A stretch of 64,000 nt of DNA, taken from assembly GCA_019118275.1 (NCBI GenBank), contig DWZH01000007.1:42415-106414 (forward strand), read 5' to 3'. Origin of the DNA: Candidatus Brachybacterium merdavium. GTDB lineage: Bacteria; Actinomycetota; Actinomycetes; Actinomycetales; Dermabacteraceae. Positions 1-9,081 of this stretch are shown here, one piece after another (position 1 is the stretch's first letter; each line of letters starts with the position of its first letter). Below the pieces are notes generated by a model that saw only the letters and a list, made by a program, of their open reading frames with translations, was not told the origin of the DNA and made no database searches. Position numbers and translations under genes: made by a program.

Positions 1-1255
1 ACCGCACCACGTCCTGGTCCCAGTCCGGGTTGGCGTCCAGGCGCACCGCCTCCAGCTCGCCGCCGTGGCTGAGAGTGCGGGTCGCGAGGATGTCGAAGGT
101 GCCGTCGTCGCGGCGCGGGATGAGGCGCACCCCGGGCAGCCCGCCGGAGCGCACCTGCAGGGCGGCGAAGCCGGCGAAGGCCTCGATGCCCTCGAAGTGC
201 TCACCCTCGCGGGCCAGGAGCAGCGGGCGGGGCTCGGCGGGGTCGCCGGGCAAGGGCACATCCTGGGCGGGATCGCTCAGCGGCAGCTCGGACAGCTCGC
301 TGCGGCCCGCGGCGTCCTCACTGAGCACCAGCAGGCGGTCGCCGGCGTGCTCGACCTGCAGGTTCGCGGACCTGTGAGGCACTGTGACGCGGCGCGGATC
401 GGCCGTGGGATCGGCCAGGTCCAGATGCCAGGCCTGCGCGGAGACCACCGAGCGGGAGTGGATCACCAGGGTTGATCCGTCCCGGGAGCGGGACAGCTCG
501 AGCTCGGCCCAGCGATCGGGTGCATCCACGACCACGGCGTCGTCCGCGGCCGAGGTGCCCAGGCGGTGGCGACGGACCTGATGGCCGCGTCCGTACACGT
601 CCACCCGCAGGTACAGCAGCCACTGCCCGTCCGTCGAGAAGGCGAGATCCGGGCCGGCGCCACGCACCGCCCGGTCGAGGATCTCCTCGGTGGACAGGTC
701 CACGACGGTGATGTGGCAGCCGCCCTCTCCGGCCTCGGCGCGGGCCAGCAGCTGGTGCTCGGCCGACAGGGCGATGGCGAACACCTGCCGTCGGTCCTCG
801 ACCAGCATCTGCTCACCCTCGAGCAGCTGCCCGTCCTCGAGGACCGGGATCCCGTGGGCGTCGCGGCGCAGGTCCGCGCTGTCGGGGACCCGGGACAGGG
901 AGACGTCCATGCCGTGGCCGGCCAGGAACCGGGGCCGATCCAGGTACCACCAGCCGCCGTTGCGCACCGGGACGAACAGCTCCGTCGGCGGTTCCGGAGC
1001 GGTCAGCTCCCGGGCGAGGGCGGAGCGCAGCTCCGCCAGGTGGGCGGTGCGGTGCGCGGTGTGGGCGTTCTCGGCGTCGAGATGTGCCGCGATCGCCGCG
1101 GGATCGAGGGTGCGCAGCCACCCGTGGTCGATGACGGCGGTGTCGCCGTGCATGGTGCGCTCCTGAGGTCGGCGCGGGATCCGGGGGGCCGCTGCCGCGT
1201 CCTGCGTCAGCTGTTTCTGGTCGGACTGGGGCTCGGCGAGAGTTTCCTGTGTCAT
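1..1255 (-). CDS. ptrB: Oligopeptidase B-like S9A peptidase, C-terminal part outside window
   Basis: The reading frame is open to the left edge, so only the first 418 residues (mainly the beta-propeller that gates substrate access) are visible; the Ser-Asp-His hydrolase domain lies outside. Visible family signs are an N-terminal IPRRPQERTMHGD followed by DHGWLR, which matches the start of oligopeptidase B proteins, then an amphipathic region ending in LRSALARELTAPEPPTE and the strand FVPVRNGGWWYLDRPR. The family cleaves small peptides after basic residues in the cytoplasm. I chose the ATG at 1255 rather than the in-frame ATG at 1153 because the family motif begins upstream of 1153; a GGAGAAAG ribosome site lies about 12 bases before it. 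Prolyl oligopeptidase is the alternative, and cannot be excluded without the catalytic domain. Confidence 0.85.
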   Translation of the reverse strand, partial: MTQETLAEPQSDQKQLTQDAAAAPRIPRRPQERTMHGDTAVIDHGWLRTLDPAAIAAHLDAENAHTAHRTAHLAELRSALARELTAPEPPTELFVPVRNGGWWYLDRPRFLAGHGMDVSLSRVPDSADLRRDAHGIPVLEDGQLLEGEQMLVEDRRQVFAIALSAEHQLLARAEAGEGGCHITVVDLSTEEILDRAVRGAGPDLAFSTDGQWLLYLRVDVYGRGHQVRRHRLGTSAADDAVVVDAPDRWAELELSRSRDGSTLVIHSRSVVSAQAWHLDLADPTADPRRVTVPHRSANLQVEHAGDRLLVLSEDAAGRSELSELPLSDPAQDVPLPGDPAEPRPLLLAREGEHFEGIEAFAGFAALQVRSGGLPGVRLIPRRDDGTFDILATRTLSHGGELEAVRLDANPDWDQDVVR

Positions 1256-1559
1256 GGGACGGCGTTCTTTCTCCAAGGATGTCCAGGCATCTGTGCACGA
1301 CCGGAGAGGGCGACGATTCACCTTTGGGTCGTCGTGTTGGAGAGAGAGTAGGCCCCGACCGTCGACAGCTTCCCCGGAAACTGTGAACGGTTGTAAGAAT
1401 TCATCGGAGCTGCGGGCCGAGCAGGGTGATTGCTCGGTGTCGGGCGGCAGGCGGCGCGGCGATCAGCGTGATCGGCGTGATCGCCGCGCCGTCGGCGGGA
1501 GGCCGGGCCGCCGCGGGCTCCAGCGGCCGGCCCAAACGGCCAGCGGCCGGCCCGGACGG
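1256..1559. other. Intergenic region between GH31 gene end and peptidase start
   Basis: No coding potential was seen. The right half holds a strong hairpin (1453-1490) and a 20-bp direct repeat (1521-1560), both just after the end of the GH3/GH31 operon. The left half, relatively AT-rich around 1380-1405, presumably carries the leftward promoter of the peptidase, but I could not pick convincing -35 and -10 hexamers. Confidence 0.5.
1453..1490 (-). terminator. Hairpin terminator after the GH3-GH31 operon
   Basis: Perfect 13-bp inverted repeat: GGCGCGGCGATCA at 1453-1465 pairs with TGATCGCCGCGCC at 1478-1490 around a 12-base loop. It lies about 70 bases downstream of the GH31 stop codon. There is no T-tract, as is common for actinobacterial terminators. 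Confidence 0.55.
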
Positions 1560-1560
1560 T
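1521..1560. repeat. Two-copy 20-bp tandem repeat
   Basis: The unit CAGCGGCCGGCCCAAACGGC is followed at once by CAGCGGCCGGCCCGGACGGT (17 of 20 bases equal). The second copy reaches the GH31 stop codon. Function unknown; it may be simple replication slippage. Confidence 0.6.
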
Positions 1561-3608
1561 CAGAGGCCCGCCGTGCCTGCGGGTGCGGCCACCAGATCCA
1601 GGACGGGAGCACCGGCGCGGGCGAACAGGCCCAGGGAGTCGAACCCGTAGCTGCGGGTGTACCAGCGGCCACCGGTCAGCTGCTCACCATCGAGCACATG
1701 CACCCACGCGCCGTCGGGGAGGTAGAACTCGAGCGTCCCGTCGGCCGTGAAGACCGGAGCGACCAGCAGATCCGCCCCCAGCATGTACTGGCGGTCCAGG
1801 TAGCGGCAGCTGGGGTCGGCGGGGAACTGCAGGGCCATCGGCCGCATCATCGGGATGCCGCGCGCGGTGGTCTCCTCGGCGGCCTCGCGCAGGTACGGCA
1901 TCAGGGACTGCTTCAGCCGGGTGAAGCCGCGGGTGATCTCGACCGCCTCCTGGTCGAACAGCCAGGGCACCCGGTAGGAGTTCGATCCGTGCAGGCGCGA
2001 GTGCGAGGACAGCAGCCCGAAGGCCACCCATCGCTTGAACACGGCTGGATCGGGGGTGCCCTCGAAACCGCCGATGTCGTGACTCCAGTAGCCGAAGCCC
2101 GAGGAGACCAGTGACAGGCCGCCGCGCAGTGACTGGGCCATGGCCTCGAAGGTGGATTCGCAGTCCCCTCCCCAGTGCACCGGGAACTGCTGCCCGCCCG
2201 CCGTGGCGGTCCGGGCGAACAGGACGGCCTCTCCCTCCCCGCGCCACTCTTCGAGGACCTCGAAGACCACCTTGTTGTACAGGTGGGCGTAGTAGTTGTG
2301 CATCCGCACCGGGTCGGAGCCGTCGTGCCAGACCACATCGGTGGGGATGCGCTCGCCGAAGTCGGATTTGAAGCAGTCGACCCCGTCCTCGAGCAGTGCC
2401 GCCAGCTTGCCCTGATACCAGGCCACTGCGGCGGGGTTCGTGAAATCCACGATCCCCATCCCGGCCTGCCACAAGTCGCTCTGGTAGATCGAGCCGTCCG
2501 GCCGGCGCAGCAGGTAGCCCTCGCGGGCGGCCTCGGCGAAGATCTCGCCCTGCTGGCCGATGTAGGGGTTGATCCACAGGCACACCTTCAATCCGCGCTC
2601 GTGGAGCTTGGCCAGCAGCGAGCGCGGGTCGGGGAAAGTCTGCGGGTCCCAGACGAAGTCGCACCAGTGGTAGCCGCGCATCCAGAACGTATCGAAGTGG
2701 AACACCGACAGGTCGATGCCTCGCTCGAGCATGCCGTCGACGAACGACAGCACGGTGGCCTCGTCGTAGTCGGTCGTGAAGGAGGTCGACAGCCACAGGC
2801 CGTAGGACCAGTCGGGCAGCTGCGGGGGGCGGCCCGTGCGGGCGGTGAAACGCTCGAGGACCGCCGCTGGCTCACCGCCGCCGTAGATCTCGTAGGTCAG
2901 GCGCTCGCCGGGAACGCTGAACTGGGTGGCCGAGACATTCTCGGAGCCGACCTCGAAGGAGACCGGTCCGGCGTCGTCGACGAACACCCCGTAGCCGCGA
3001 GAGCTCAGCAGGAAGGGCACGTTCTTGTAGGCCTGCTCGGAGTTGGTGCCGCCATCGGCGTTCCAGACGTCGACCGTCTGTCCGTTCTTCACGAAGGCAC
3101 CGAAACGTTCGCCGAGCCCGTAGACGGTCTCGCCCACCCCCAGGCCCAGCTGTTCGTGGACGTAGGTTCCCTCACCCTCGACCGTCGCGTGCGCGATCGA
3201 GCGCTCCGTGGAGGACGTGAGCAGCTCGCCGTCCCACCGGTACTCCAGGTGCCAGGGGCCGCTGGTGGCGACCCGGGCGCTGAGGCGACCGGAGACCAGC
3301 TCGACCCAGCTGGCGTCCTCGGCGTGACGCACCTGCGCGGTCACCTCGGTGCTCGTCAGCTCGAAGTGGGGGCCGAGGTCGAGCGCACCGGCGAAGTGCT
3401 CGATGCGCACCCGGATCACGTCCGGCGCGGGGGCGCTGAGGTGCACGGTGATCACCGGCTGGTTCAGGGTGTCCCCGCGCGAGGTGATCTGCTTGGCGGC
3501 GGCGTAGGCGGTCAGGCCGTCCCCGTGCTGGTCGACCCGGTCGATGTCTTTGGCCCGAATCAGCCTGACGCCGTCGCGCAGCAGCCAGTAGCCGTCGGTG
3601 AACTTCAT
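1560..3608 (-). CDS. yicI: GH31 alpha-xylosidase (YicI type)
   Basis: Cytoplasmic retaining glycosidase expected to remove alpha-linked xylose from isoprimeverose or xyloglucan fragments. It has 682 residues, starts MKFTDGYWLL as YicI proteins do, and carries the N-terminal beta-sandwich (about 1-250) and the GH31 barrel. The nucleophile motif KSDFGERIP puts Asp416, and the acid/base motif HWGGDCES puts Asp482, at the same numbers as in E. coli YicI. The protein is some 90 residues shorter than YicI (772), so the last C-terminal sandwich domain seems missing; it ends at AAPAGTAGL. No signal peptide. It overlaps the upstream GH3 gene by four bases (ATGA), so the two are translationally coupled. 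Alpha-glucosidase activity is the main alternative. Confidence 0.93.
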   Translation of the reverse strand: MKFTDGYWLLRDGVRLIRAKDIDRVDQHGDGLTAYAAAKQITSRGDTLNQPVITVHLSAPAPDVIRVRIEHFAGALDLGPHFELTSTEVTAQVRHAEDASWVELVSGRLSARVATSGPWHLEYRWDGELLTSSTERSIAHATVEGEGTYVHEQLGLGVGETVYGLGERFGAFVKNGQTVDVWNADGGTNSEQAYKNVPFLLSSRGYGVFVDDAGPVSFEVGSENVSATQFSVPGERLTYEIYGGGEPAAVLERFTARTGRPPQLPDWSYGLWLSTSFTTDYDEATVLSFVDGMLERGIDLSVFHFDTFWMRGYHWCDFVWDPQTFPDPRSLLAKLHERGLKVCLWINPYIGQQGEIFAEAAREGYLLRRPDGSIYQSDLWQAGMGIVDFTNPAAVAWYQGKLAALLEDGVDCFKSDFGERIPTDVVWHDGSDPVRMHNYYAHLYNKVVFEVLEEWRGEGEAVLFARTATAGGQQFPVHWGGDCESTFEAMAQSLRGGLSLVSSGFGYWSHDIGGFEGTPDPAVFKRWVAFGLLSSHSRLHGSNSYRVPWLFDQEAVEITRGFTRLKQSLMPYLREAAEETTARGIPMMRPMALQFPADPSCRYLDRQYMLGADLLVAPVFTADGTLEFYLPDGAWVHVLDGEQLTGGRWYTRSYGFDSLGLFARAGAPVLDLVAAPAGTAGL

Positions 3609-6184
3609 GTGTGCCTCCTGGGGGCCTGGGTGGGGTGGGTGACCGGGACCGGAGCGGCCGGGTGGGGGATGCCCGCGACCGCGCCGGCGCCGGGCGCGTC
3701 GAGCTCGATGCTCACCACGGGGGCCGCACAGGAGCGGGCCAGGTGGATCGTCACGGGCCCCTGCGGGCCGACGAAGTCACCCTCGCTCTCGGACCACAGC
3801 CGCAGTCTCGACCAGGGGATCTCCAGGCTGACCCGGGTGGTGCCGAAGGCGGGGACCTCTGCGGCCTGGAAGCCGATCAGCCGCGTGGTCGGCACGCGCC
3901 CGAGATCGCCGGGATACCTCTCGGCGGCCACGGAGGCATAGACCTGGACCACCTCATGAGCGGGGACGGTGGCCTTCCGCCCCAGGGTGACGCGTGCCCG
4001 GATCCCGCTGTCGATGGCCTCGATGCCGGGGTCCGTCCAGCGGGTGGGGTTGACCGTGAGTCCGTGTCCGAAGGGGAAACGGGCTTCCTGACCGTAGAGA
4101 TAGGTCGCCTCGGACGTGATCACGTCGTAGTCGAGGATGTCGGTCAGGGCGTGCTCCGGGACCCAGGCCTGGGCCAGACGCCCGCTGAACTCGCGGTGGC
4201 CCAGCAGCAGCGAGGCCAGGGCCGGGCCCGACCGCGCTCCGGCGTGGCTGCTCCATACCACCGCATCGGGCGTCTCGTGGTGCTCACCCAGGTCGTAGGG
4301 GTAGGAGGAGATGACCACCAGGGCCGTACGAGATCCCGGAGCGGCCTGGGGGAGCAGCTCGAGCAGCTCGCGGTCCGGGTCCATCAGGGCCAGGGTGGGG
4401 CGGTCCTCGGTCTCGCGGCCGTGCACGTGCGGTTCGTTTCCGGCCACCACGACCACCAGGTCCGCGCCCGCCATCGCCGCACGGGCCTGATCCGCTCGGG
4501 AGCAGGTCACCTCCCAGTCCAGCAGGGCGGCCTGCTGGGCAGAGGTGCCGCCCAGGATCAGCTTGCCCGTCTGCCGCTCGATCCTCACCCAGCGGCCGCT
4601 GCCCACGTGCTGCAGCCTCACCTGTCCGGAGGCGGTGCGGGAGGTCCGGAAGGTCTCCTGTGCGACCCATCCGCCGATCCGCTCAGCCCGTGCCCGCAGG
4701 AAACCGTGGTCGTCGGGATGGACGAATCTGCCCGTGGCGGTCTCGCGCAGGCTGATCACGCTCAGGCCATGGTCGAGGACTTCGAAGGCGGTGGCGGCCC
4801 CTCCGCCCTCCTTCTCGTCAGGTGCCGCTGCGGCCGCGGCGAGCAGCAGGTCGTCGTCCCGCCGCGCGACACGGCTCCCGTCGACGGCCAGTTCGATCAC
4901 GTCCAGGCACGCCGCCGAGCGCACCGGTCCGTCGTGCCGTGACGCCAGGGCGGAGTCCAGCGGCACCGGGTCGATGAGCTCGCCGCTGTACCAGTCGCGC
5001 AGCACTGTCTGTCCCAGATGGCCGAGCACGGCGATGGAGGCGCCGGAACGCGCGGGAAGAGCATCGTGCCGGTGGCGCAGAAGCACAGCGGCGCGGGCGG
5101 CGGCCAGCTCGGACAGCTCGGTGGCCGCCGCCGGGTCGAAGGCAGGAGGAGTCGGTCCGCCCCCCGCTCTCGGGCCGGAGCCCTCTGCTGTCGCGCCGGG
5201 GGCGTCGAACTCGCCGGTGCGGGCACGGGCCACCAGCTGTCGCACCACCGCCTGATCGATGTGGCGCTCCTGGATCAGACCCGCGTCCAGGGCGGCGCGA
5301 GCGGCCCGGATCGTGGGCTGGGTGTCGCGATCGTGATCGGTGAAGGAGTCCACCCCTGCCCGCAGCATCGCCGCCACTGCCTCGGTCAGATCCGCGGCGG
5401 CGTCCTGGATGGTGACCAGGTTCGTCGGCGCCCCGGCATCGCTGACAACGAACAGCAGATCGGGGTCGGCCACCAGGCGGCGCAGATGGTCGTTGACCAA
5501 GGGGGAGAGATGGGCGGGGATGCCGTCGACCAGGTTGTAGGCCAGCATCACCGCGCCGGCGGCCCCGCTGACCAGGGCCTCCTCGAAGCCGGGCAGCTCG
5601 TACTCATGCAGGACCCGCGGCGGCATCCGGGAGGAGGTCGAGGCGCGGTCGACCTCGTGGGAGTAGGCCAGGAAATGCTTGAGGGTGGGAACCGTGTCCC
5701 ACGGCCCCTCGTCGCCGCGCAGGCCGCGGGATAGCGCCGTGCCCAGTCGGGCGTTCAGCAGCGGATCCTCCGTGAGCCCTTCCTCGGTGCGGCCCCACAG
5801 CGGGTGGCGCAGCGCGTTGACCACGGGGGCCCAGACGTTCAGGCTGGCTGGCTCCTCGTGTCCGTGATGGACCCGGACCTCCCGGGCGAGCTGCTGCCCG
5901 ATCGTCTCCAGCAGCTGGGTGTCCCAGGTGGCTGCCAGCCCGACGGGCTGGGGGTAGGTGGTCGCCGGGCCGCGCCAGGCCACACCGTGCAGCGCCTCGG
6001 TGCCGGTGGAGAAGGGCCTGATTCCCAAACGCGCGAGGCCCGGGCTGTGCTGGTGGAGGAACGGCAGCTTCTCCTCCAGTTCCATGGAGGACACCAGGTC
6101 ACGGGCACGGGACAGGTGGGCGGCGTCGCTCGGCCGCAGCTCTGCACGGCCTTCCAGCCATTGCGGGGGTGGGTGATCGGCCAT
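3605..6184 (-). CDS. GH3 beta-glycosidase with inserted beta-trefoil-like segment
   Basis: Predicted beta-xylosidase or beta-glucosidase of 859 residues. The N-terminal TIM-barrel domain (about 30-325) contains LKHFLAYSHE near 168-177 and the nucleophile region LFVVSDAGAP with Asp249, where SDW is the usual form. The alpha/beta sandwich domain starts near 360 and ends after HGRETEDR (588-595; Glu591 fits the acid/base position). Between the halves of that domain lies about 100 residues (465-562) with repeated SLRETATGRFV and RLQHVGSGRWV strands, resembling a fascin or ricin-like trefoil. A fibronectin III-like tail follows. No signal peptide, so it acts on imported oligosaccharides. First gene of the leftward operon with the GH31 xylosidase; xyloglucan or arabinoxylan fragments are plausible substrates. 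Confidence 0.9.
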   Translation of the reverse strand: MADHPPPQWLEGRAELRPSDAAHLSRARDLVSSMELEEKLPFLHQHSPGLARLGIRPFSTGTEALHGVAWRGPATTYPQPVGLAATWDTQLLETIGQQLAREVRVHHGHEEPASLNVWAPVVNALRHPLWGRTEEGLTEDPLLNARLGTALSRGLRGDEGPWDTVPTLKHFLAYSHEVDRASTSSRMPPRVLHEYELPGFEEALVSGAAGAVMLAYNLVDGIPAHLSPLVNDHLRRLVADPDLLFVVSDAGAPTNLVTIQDAAADLTEAVAAMLRAGVDSFTDHDRDTQPTIRAARAALDAGLIQERHIDQAVVRQLVARARTGEFDAPGATAEGSGPRAGGGPTPPAFDPAAATELSELAAARAAVLLRHRHDALPARSGASIAVLGHLGQTVLRDWYSGELIDPVPLDSALASRHDGPVRSAACLDVIELAVDGSRVARRDDDLLLAAAAAAPDEKEGGGAATAFEVLDHGLSVISLRETATGRFVHPDDHGFLRARAERIGGWVAQETFRTSRTASGQVRLQHVGSGRWVRIERQTGKLILGGTSAQQAALLDWEVTCSRADQARAAMAGADLVVVVAGNEPHVHGRETEDRPTLALMDPDRELLELLPQAAPGSRTALVVISSYPYDLGEHHETPDAVVWSSHAGARSGPALASLLLGHREFSGRLAQAWVPEHALTDILDYDVITSEATYLYGQEARFPFGHGLTVNPTRWTDPGIEAIDSGIRARVTLGRKATVPAHEVVQVYASVAAERYPGDLGRVPTTRLIGFQAAEVPAFGTTRVSLEIPWSRLRLWSESEGDFVGPQGPVTIHLARSCAAPVVSIELDAPGAGAVAGIPHPAAPVPVTHPTQAPRRHT

Positions 6185-6228
6185 GGGTCCTCTTCGACGG
6201 GGGCGCGGCCGACAGGCTCGAGGTGCTC

Positions 6229-6257
6229 TTGCCAGGAACTGTGTCGGCTATTACGCT
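6229..6257 (+). promoter_or_regulatory. Candidate promoter of the Lpl-type ABC operon
   Basis: TTGCCA at 6229-6234 and TACGCT at 6252-6257 are separated by 17 bases. The -10 element overlaps the first half-site of the adjacent operator, the expected arrangement for LacI-type repression. Read by eye only. Confidence 0.4.
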
Positions 6258-6280
6258 TCGATGCTATCGAAGCGCTTCGA
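6255..6280. promoter_or_regulatory. LacI-family operator with overlapping dyads
   Basis: TCGAAGCGCTTCGA (6267-6280) is a perfect 14-bp palindrome with the central CG-flanked form typical of LacI operators. A further half-site GCTTCGAT at 6255-6262 pairs with ATCGAAGC at 6266-6273, so three alternating half-sites share one middle copy. It sits between the divergent GH3 gene and the ABC lipoprotein gene and could control both. The LacI protein encoded at 10103-11116 is the nearest candidate. Confidence 0.7.
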
Positions 6281-6394
6281 CAGTTTCTAGTCGAGGTCTC
6301 GAGTCCAGTGAGTGAACGTCAGCCCCGGCCACGGGGGCAAGCCTGCCGGCGTCACGCCGACGCCGACGGACCGCCACAAGGAAGTGAGTGGATC

Positions 6395-8038
6395 ATGAAC
6401 CTCATCGACAATGCTGTCTCTCGTCGGCGTCTGCTGGGATATCTCGGGGTGGGGGCCGGAGCCCTCGGCCTTGCTGCCTGCGGTGGCTCCGGTGGCTCCG
6501 GCGGGGGCTCGGGAGACATCCTCACCGGGGCCGATCTCGCGGCCGAGGTGGAGGCGTCGCGTCCTGACTCCGCCCTCGAGTTCCTGGTCGAACCGGACTT
6601 CCCGAGCGTCAACGGCTCCACCCCCGGCTACACCACGATGCCCGATCCGCTCGTCAAGGGGGTCGAGGACGCACCCGGCGCCGGTGGCAGCTATACGGTG
6701 ATGAGCCCGGCCTGGTGGACCTCGCCGCCCGGGCTGGGCGAGAACGCCTACTACGACGCCGTCAACGAGCGTCTGGGCGCGACCCTGGACTTCCAGGTCT
6801 CCGACGGCAACGCCTACGCCGACAAGGTCCAGACGGTGCTCGCCTCCCCGAAGGACGTCGCGGACTGGATGGTCATCCCCTCGTGGAACATCCCGACCCG
6901 CTTCATCGAAGGGGTCGGGAACGTCTTCCAGGACCTGACCGACCACCTCGCAGGTGACGCGATCCACGACTACCCGAACCTGGCCCGCCTGGACCCGGCG
7001 GTCTGGGAGTACTGCATGTTCAACGGCCGCATCTTCGGCCTGCCCTTCCCATCGGAACTGATCACCGATGCCGTCTTCTACCGGCGCGACCTGTTCGAGG
7101 AGCTCGGTGTGGAAGTGCCCACCGACGCCGAGTCCTTCCTGTCCGTGCTGAGCGAGATCACCGATGAAGGCGCCAACCGCTGGGGCTGCGAGAACCTCTG
7201 GAACACCGCGCAGCTCATGTACGGCCTCCCGCCGACCTTCACTGAGCGCGACGGCGAACTCGTCCACCGCTTCGAGATGGAGGAGTACAAGGAGGCGATC
7301 GTCTGGTTGACCAAGGTCGTCGAATCCGGGGCGATGCATCCCGACGCCGTGGCCGGCAACGACGGGGCCGCCAAGGACCGCTTCGAGTCCGGCCAGACCC
7401 TGGTGATGAACGACGGGGTGGGCGGCTGGCACGAGGCGCTGGCGCGGGTGCGGCCGTCCAACCCCGATTTCGACCAGATGGCGATGGATCTGTTCGCCCC
7501 CGATGGTGGAGCGCCCACCCTGTACCGTGGCGCACCCGTCAACATCTTCTCCTTCCTCAAGAAGAACGACGACGAGGAGCAGGTGCGTGAACTGCTGCGC
7601 ATCGCCGACTGGTGCGCCAGCCCGTTCGGCACCGAGGAGTTCGAGCTGCTGACCTACGGGGTGGAGGGCACGCACTTCGACCGTGATGAGCACGGTGTGC
7701 CCGAGCTCAACGATCAGGGTCGGCGCGAGGTGACCTCCACGTACCAGTTCCTGGCCCAGCCGGCGATCGTCAACGCCAAGGTCCAGTTCCCCGACTATGT
7801 CGAGGCCTCCTCGGAGTGGATGGCACGCCAGTCCGAGCACGTGGTCGACCCGCTGTTCCACGGCATCCAGATCCAGGAGCCCGCCGAGTTCGGTTCCCTC
7901 AGCCAGCCCTTCGACGACCTGGTGGTCGACATCAGCCGGGGCCGCAAGGACATCAGCGAGCTCGATGCCGCCGTGGAGAACTGGCGCAGCTCCGGCGGTG
8001 ACGAGCTGCGGGAGTTCTACGCCGAATTCATGTCGTGA
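6395..8038 (+). CDS. ABC sugar-binding lipoprotein (LplA/LipO-like)
   Basis: Extracellular solute-binding protein of 547 residues that captures an oligosaccharide and passes it to the two downstream permeases. The N-terminus has a twin-arginine run (SRRRLLGYLG) and a lipobox LAAC with the lipid Cys near residue 28, followed by a Gly/Ser linker, so Tat export and membrane anchoring are likely. The mature part shows the family-1 type fold, with segments such as AWWTSPPGLGENAYYD and KDRFESGQTLVMNDG. The start at 6395 follows an AAGGAAG ribosome site; the frame stays open further upstream but without coding character. The LplABC / aldouronate family (lipoprotein plus two permeases, no ATPase) fits the size and context. 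Operator 6255-6280 implies substrate-induced expression. Confidence 0.9.
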   Translation: MNLIDNAVSRRRLLGYLGVGAGALGLAACGGSGGSGGGSGDILTGADLAAEVEASRPDSALEFLVEPDFPSVNGSTPGYTTMPDPLVKGVEDAPGAGGSYTVMSPAWWTSPPGLGENAYYDAVNERLGATLDFQVSDGNAYADKVQTVLASPKDVADWMVIPSWNIPTRFIEGVGNVFQDLTDHLAGDAIHDYPNLARLDPAVWEYCMFNGRIFGLPFPSELITDAVFYRRDLFEELGVEVPTDAESFLSVLSEITDEGANRWGCENLWNTAQLMYGLPPTFTERDGELVHRFEMEEYKEAIVWLTKVVESGAMHPDAVAGNDGAAKDRFESGQTLVMNDGVGGWHEALARVRPSNPDFDQMAMDLFAPDGGAPTLYRGAPVNIFSFLKKNDDEEQVRELLRIADWCASPFGTEEFELLTYGVEGTHFDRDEHGVPELNDQGRREVTSTYQFLAQPAIVNAKVQFPDYVEASSEWMARQSEHVVDPLFHGIQIQEPAEFGSLSQPFDDLVVDISRGRKDISELDAAVENWRSSGGDELREFYAEFMS

Positions 8039-8082
8039 GCAGTGTCTCGCCGTCCAATGTTCGATCTGATCCGAGGAACCCC

Positions 8083-9081
8083 GTGACCACCGATACCGCA
8101 AGGATCCCGCGCTCGCGACGGCCCGCTCCGGCGCCGAGCTCGAAGGGGGCCCCGCCATCGCGCCGACGTCGCGTCAGCTTCTCGAAGCGCCTGCGACGTG
8201 ACCGTTCGCTGATCATCATGACGCTGCCGATGGTCGCGCTGCTGCTGGTGTTCGCCTATGTCCCCATCCTCGGGAACGTCATCGCGTTCCAGGACTACTC
8301 GCCGTTCATCGGCATCCGTGACAGTCCCTGGGCGGGGATGCGCCAGTTCGAGAGGGTCATGACCGACCCGACATTCTGGAATGCCGTGAAGAACACCTTG
8401 GTGATCACGGCTTTCCAGCTGGTGTTCTATTTTCCGATCCCGATCGCCCTGGCCATTCTGCTGAATTCGATCCTCAGTGAGAAGGTGCGGACGGTCATCC
8501 AGTCGATCGTGTACCTGCCGCACTTCTTCTCATGGGTCGTGGTGGTATCGGTGTTCCATCAGATCCTGGGAGGGGCGGGGCTGCTGAGCCAGTTCACCCG
8601 GGAGTTCGGGCTGGGGGCGGTGGACGTCATGACCAACCCCGACACGTTCTTGTTCCTGATCACCTCCCAGGTGGTGTGGAAGGACGCCGGCTGGGGGATC
8701 ATCGTCTTCCTCGCCGCGCTGAATGCCATCGACCCCGCGCTGTACGAGTCGGCCGCGATGGACGGGGCGGGCAAATGGCGCAGGATCTGGCACATCACCC
8801 TGCCGGGGATGCGGGCGGTGATCGTGCTGCTGCTGATCCTGAATCTCGGCAATGCGCTGACCGTCGGCTTCGAGCAGCTGATCCTGCAGAGGGATGCCGT
8901 CGGCGCGGGCCGCGCTGAGGTCCTGGACACCTTCGTCTATTACACGGGCGTGCAGAACGGCGACTGGAGCTACGCCGCTGCCGCCGGACTCCTGAAGGGA
9001 GTGGTCAGCATGATCCTGGTGCTGGGCGCGAACAAGCTCGCGCATCTGTTCGGTGAGGCGGGGGTGTACCAGAAGGCATGA
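8083..9081 (+). CDS. ABC sugar permease, LplB type
   Basis: Inner-membrane permease of the binding-protein-dependent importer. About 332 residues with six hydrophobic segments, starting at LIIMTLPMVALLLVFAYVPI. The EAA loop that touches the ATPase reads YESAAMDGAGKWRRIWHITLP. The N-terminal 40 residues are basic and Ser/Pro-rich. Two starts are possible: GTG at 8035, which overlaps the upstream stop as GTGA, and GTG at 8083, which has GAGGAA five bases before it; I prefer 8083. Relatives are annotated as LplB or 'putative aldouronate transport system permease'. It overlaps the next permease gene by four bases, so stoichiometric production of the pair is likely. Confidence 0.88.
   Translation: MTTDTARIPRSRRPAPAPSSKGAPPSRRRRVSFSKRLRRDRSLIIMTLPMVALLLVFAYVPILGNVIAFQDYSPFIGIRDSPWAGMRQFERVMTDPTFWNAVKNTLVITAFQLVFYFPIPIALAILLNSILSEKVRTVIQSIVYLPHFFSWVVVVSVFHQILGGAGLLSQFTREFGLGAVDVMTNPDTFLFLITSQVVWKDAGWGIIVFLAALNAIDPALYESAAMDGAGKWRRIWHITLPGMRAVIVLLLILNLGNALTVGFEQLILQRDAVGAGRAEVLDTFVYYTGVQNGDWSYAAAAGLLKGVVSMILVLGANKLAHLFGEAGVYQKA

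Noticed and set aside
6287..8158. 623-codon leftward frame over the Lpl-type lipoprotein gene
   Set aside because: The forward frame has a Tat signal, lipobox and ribosome site; the reverse is a shadow.
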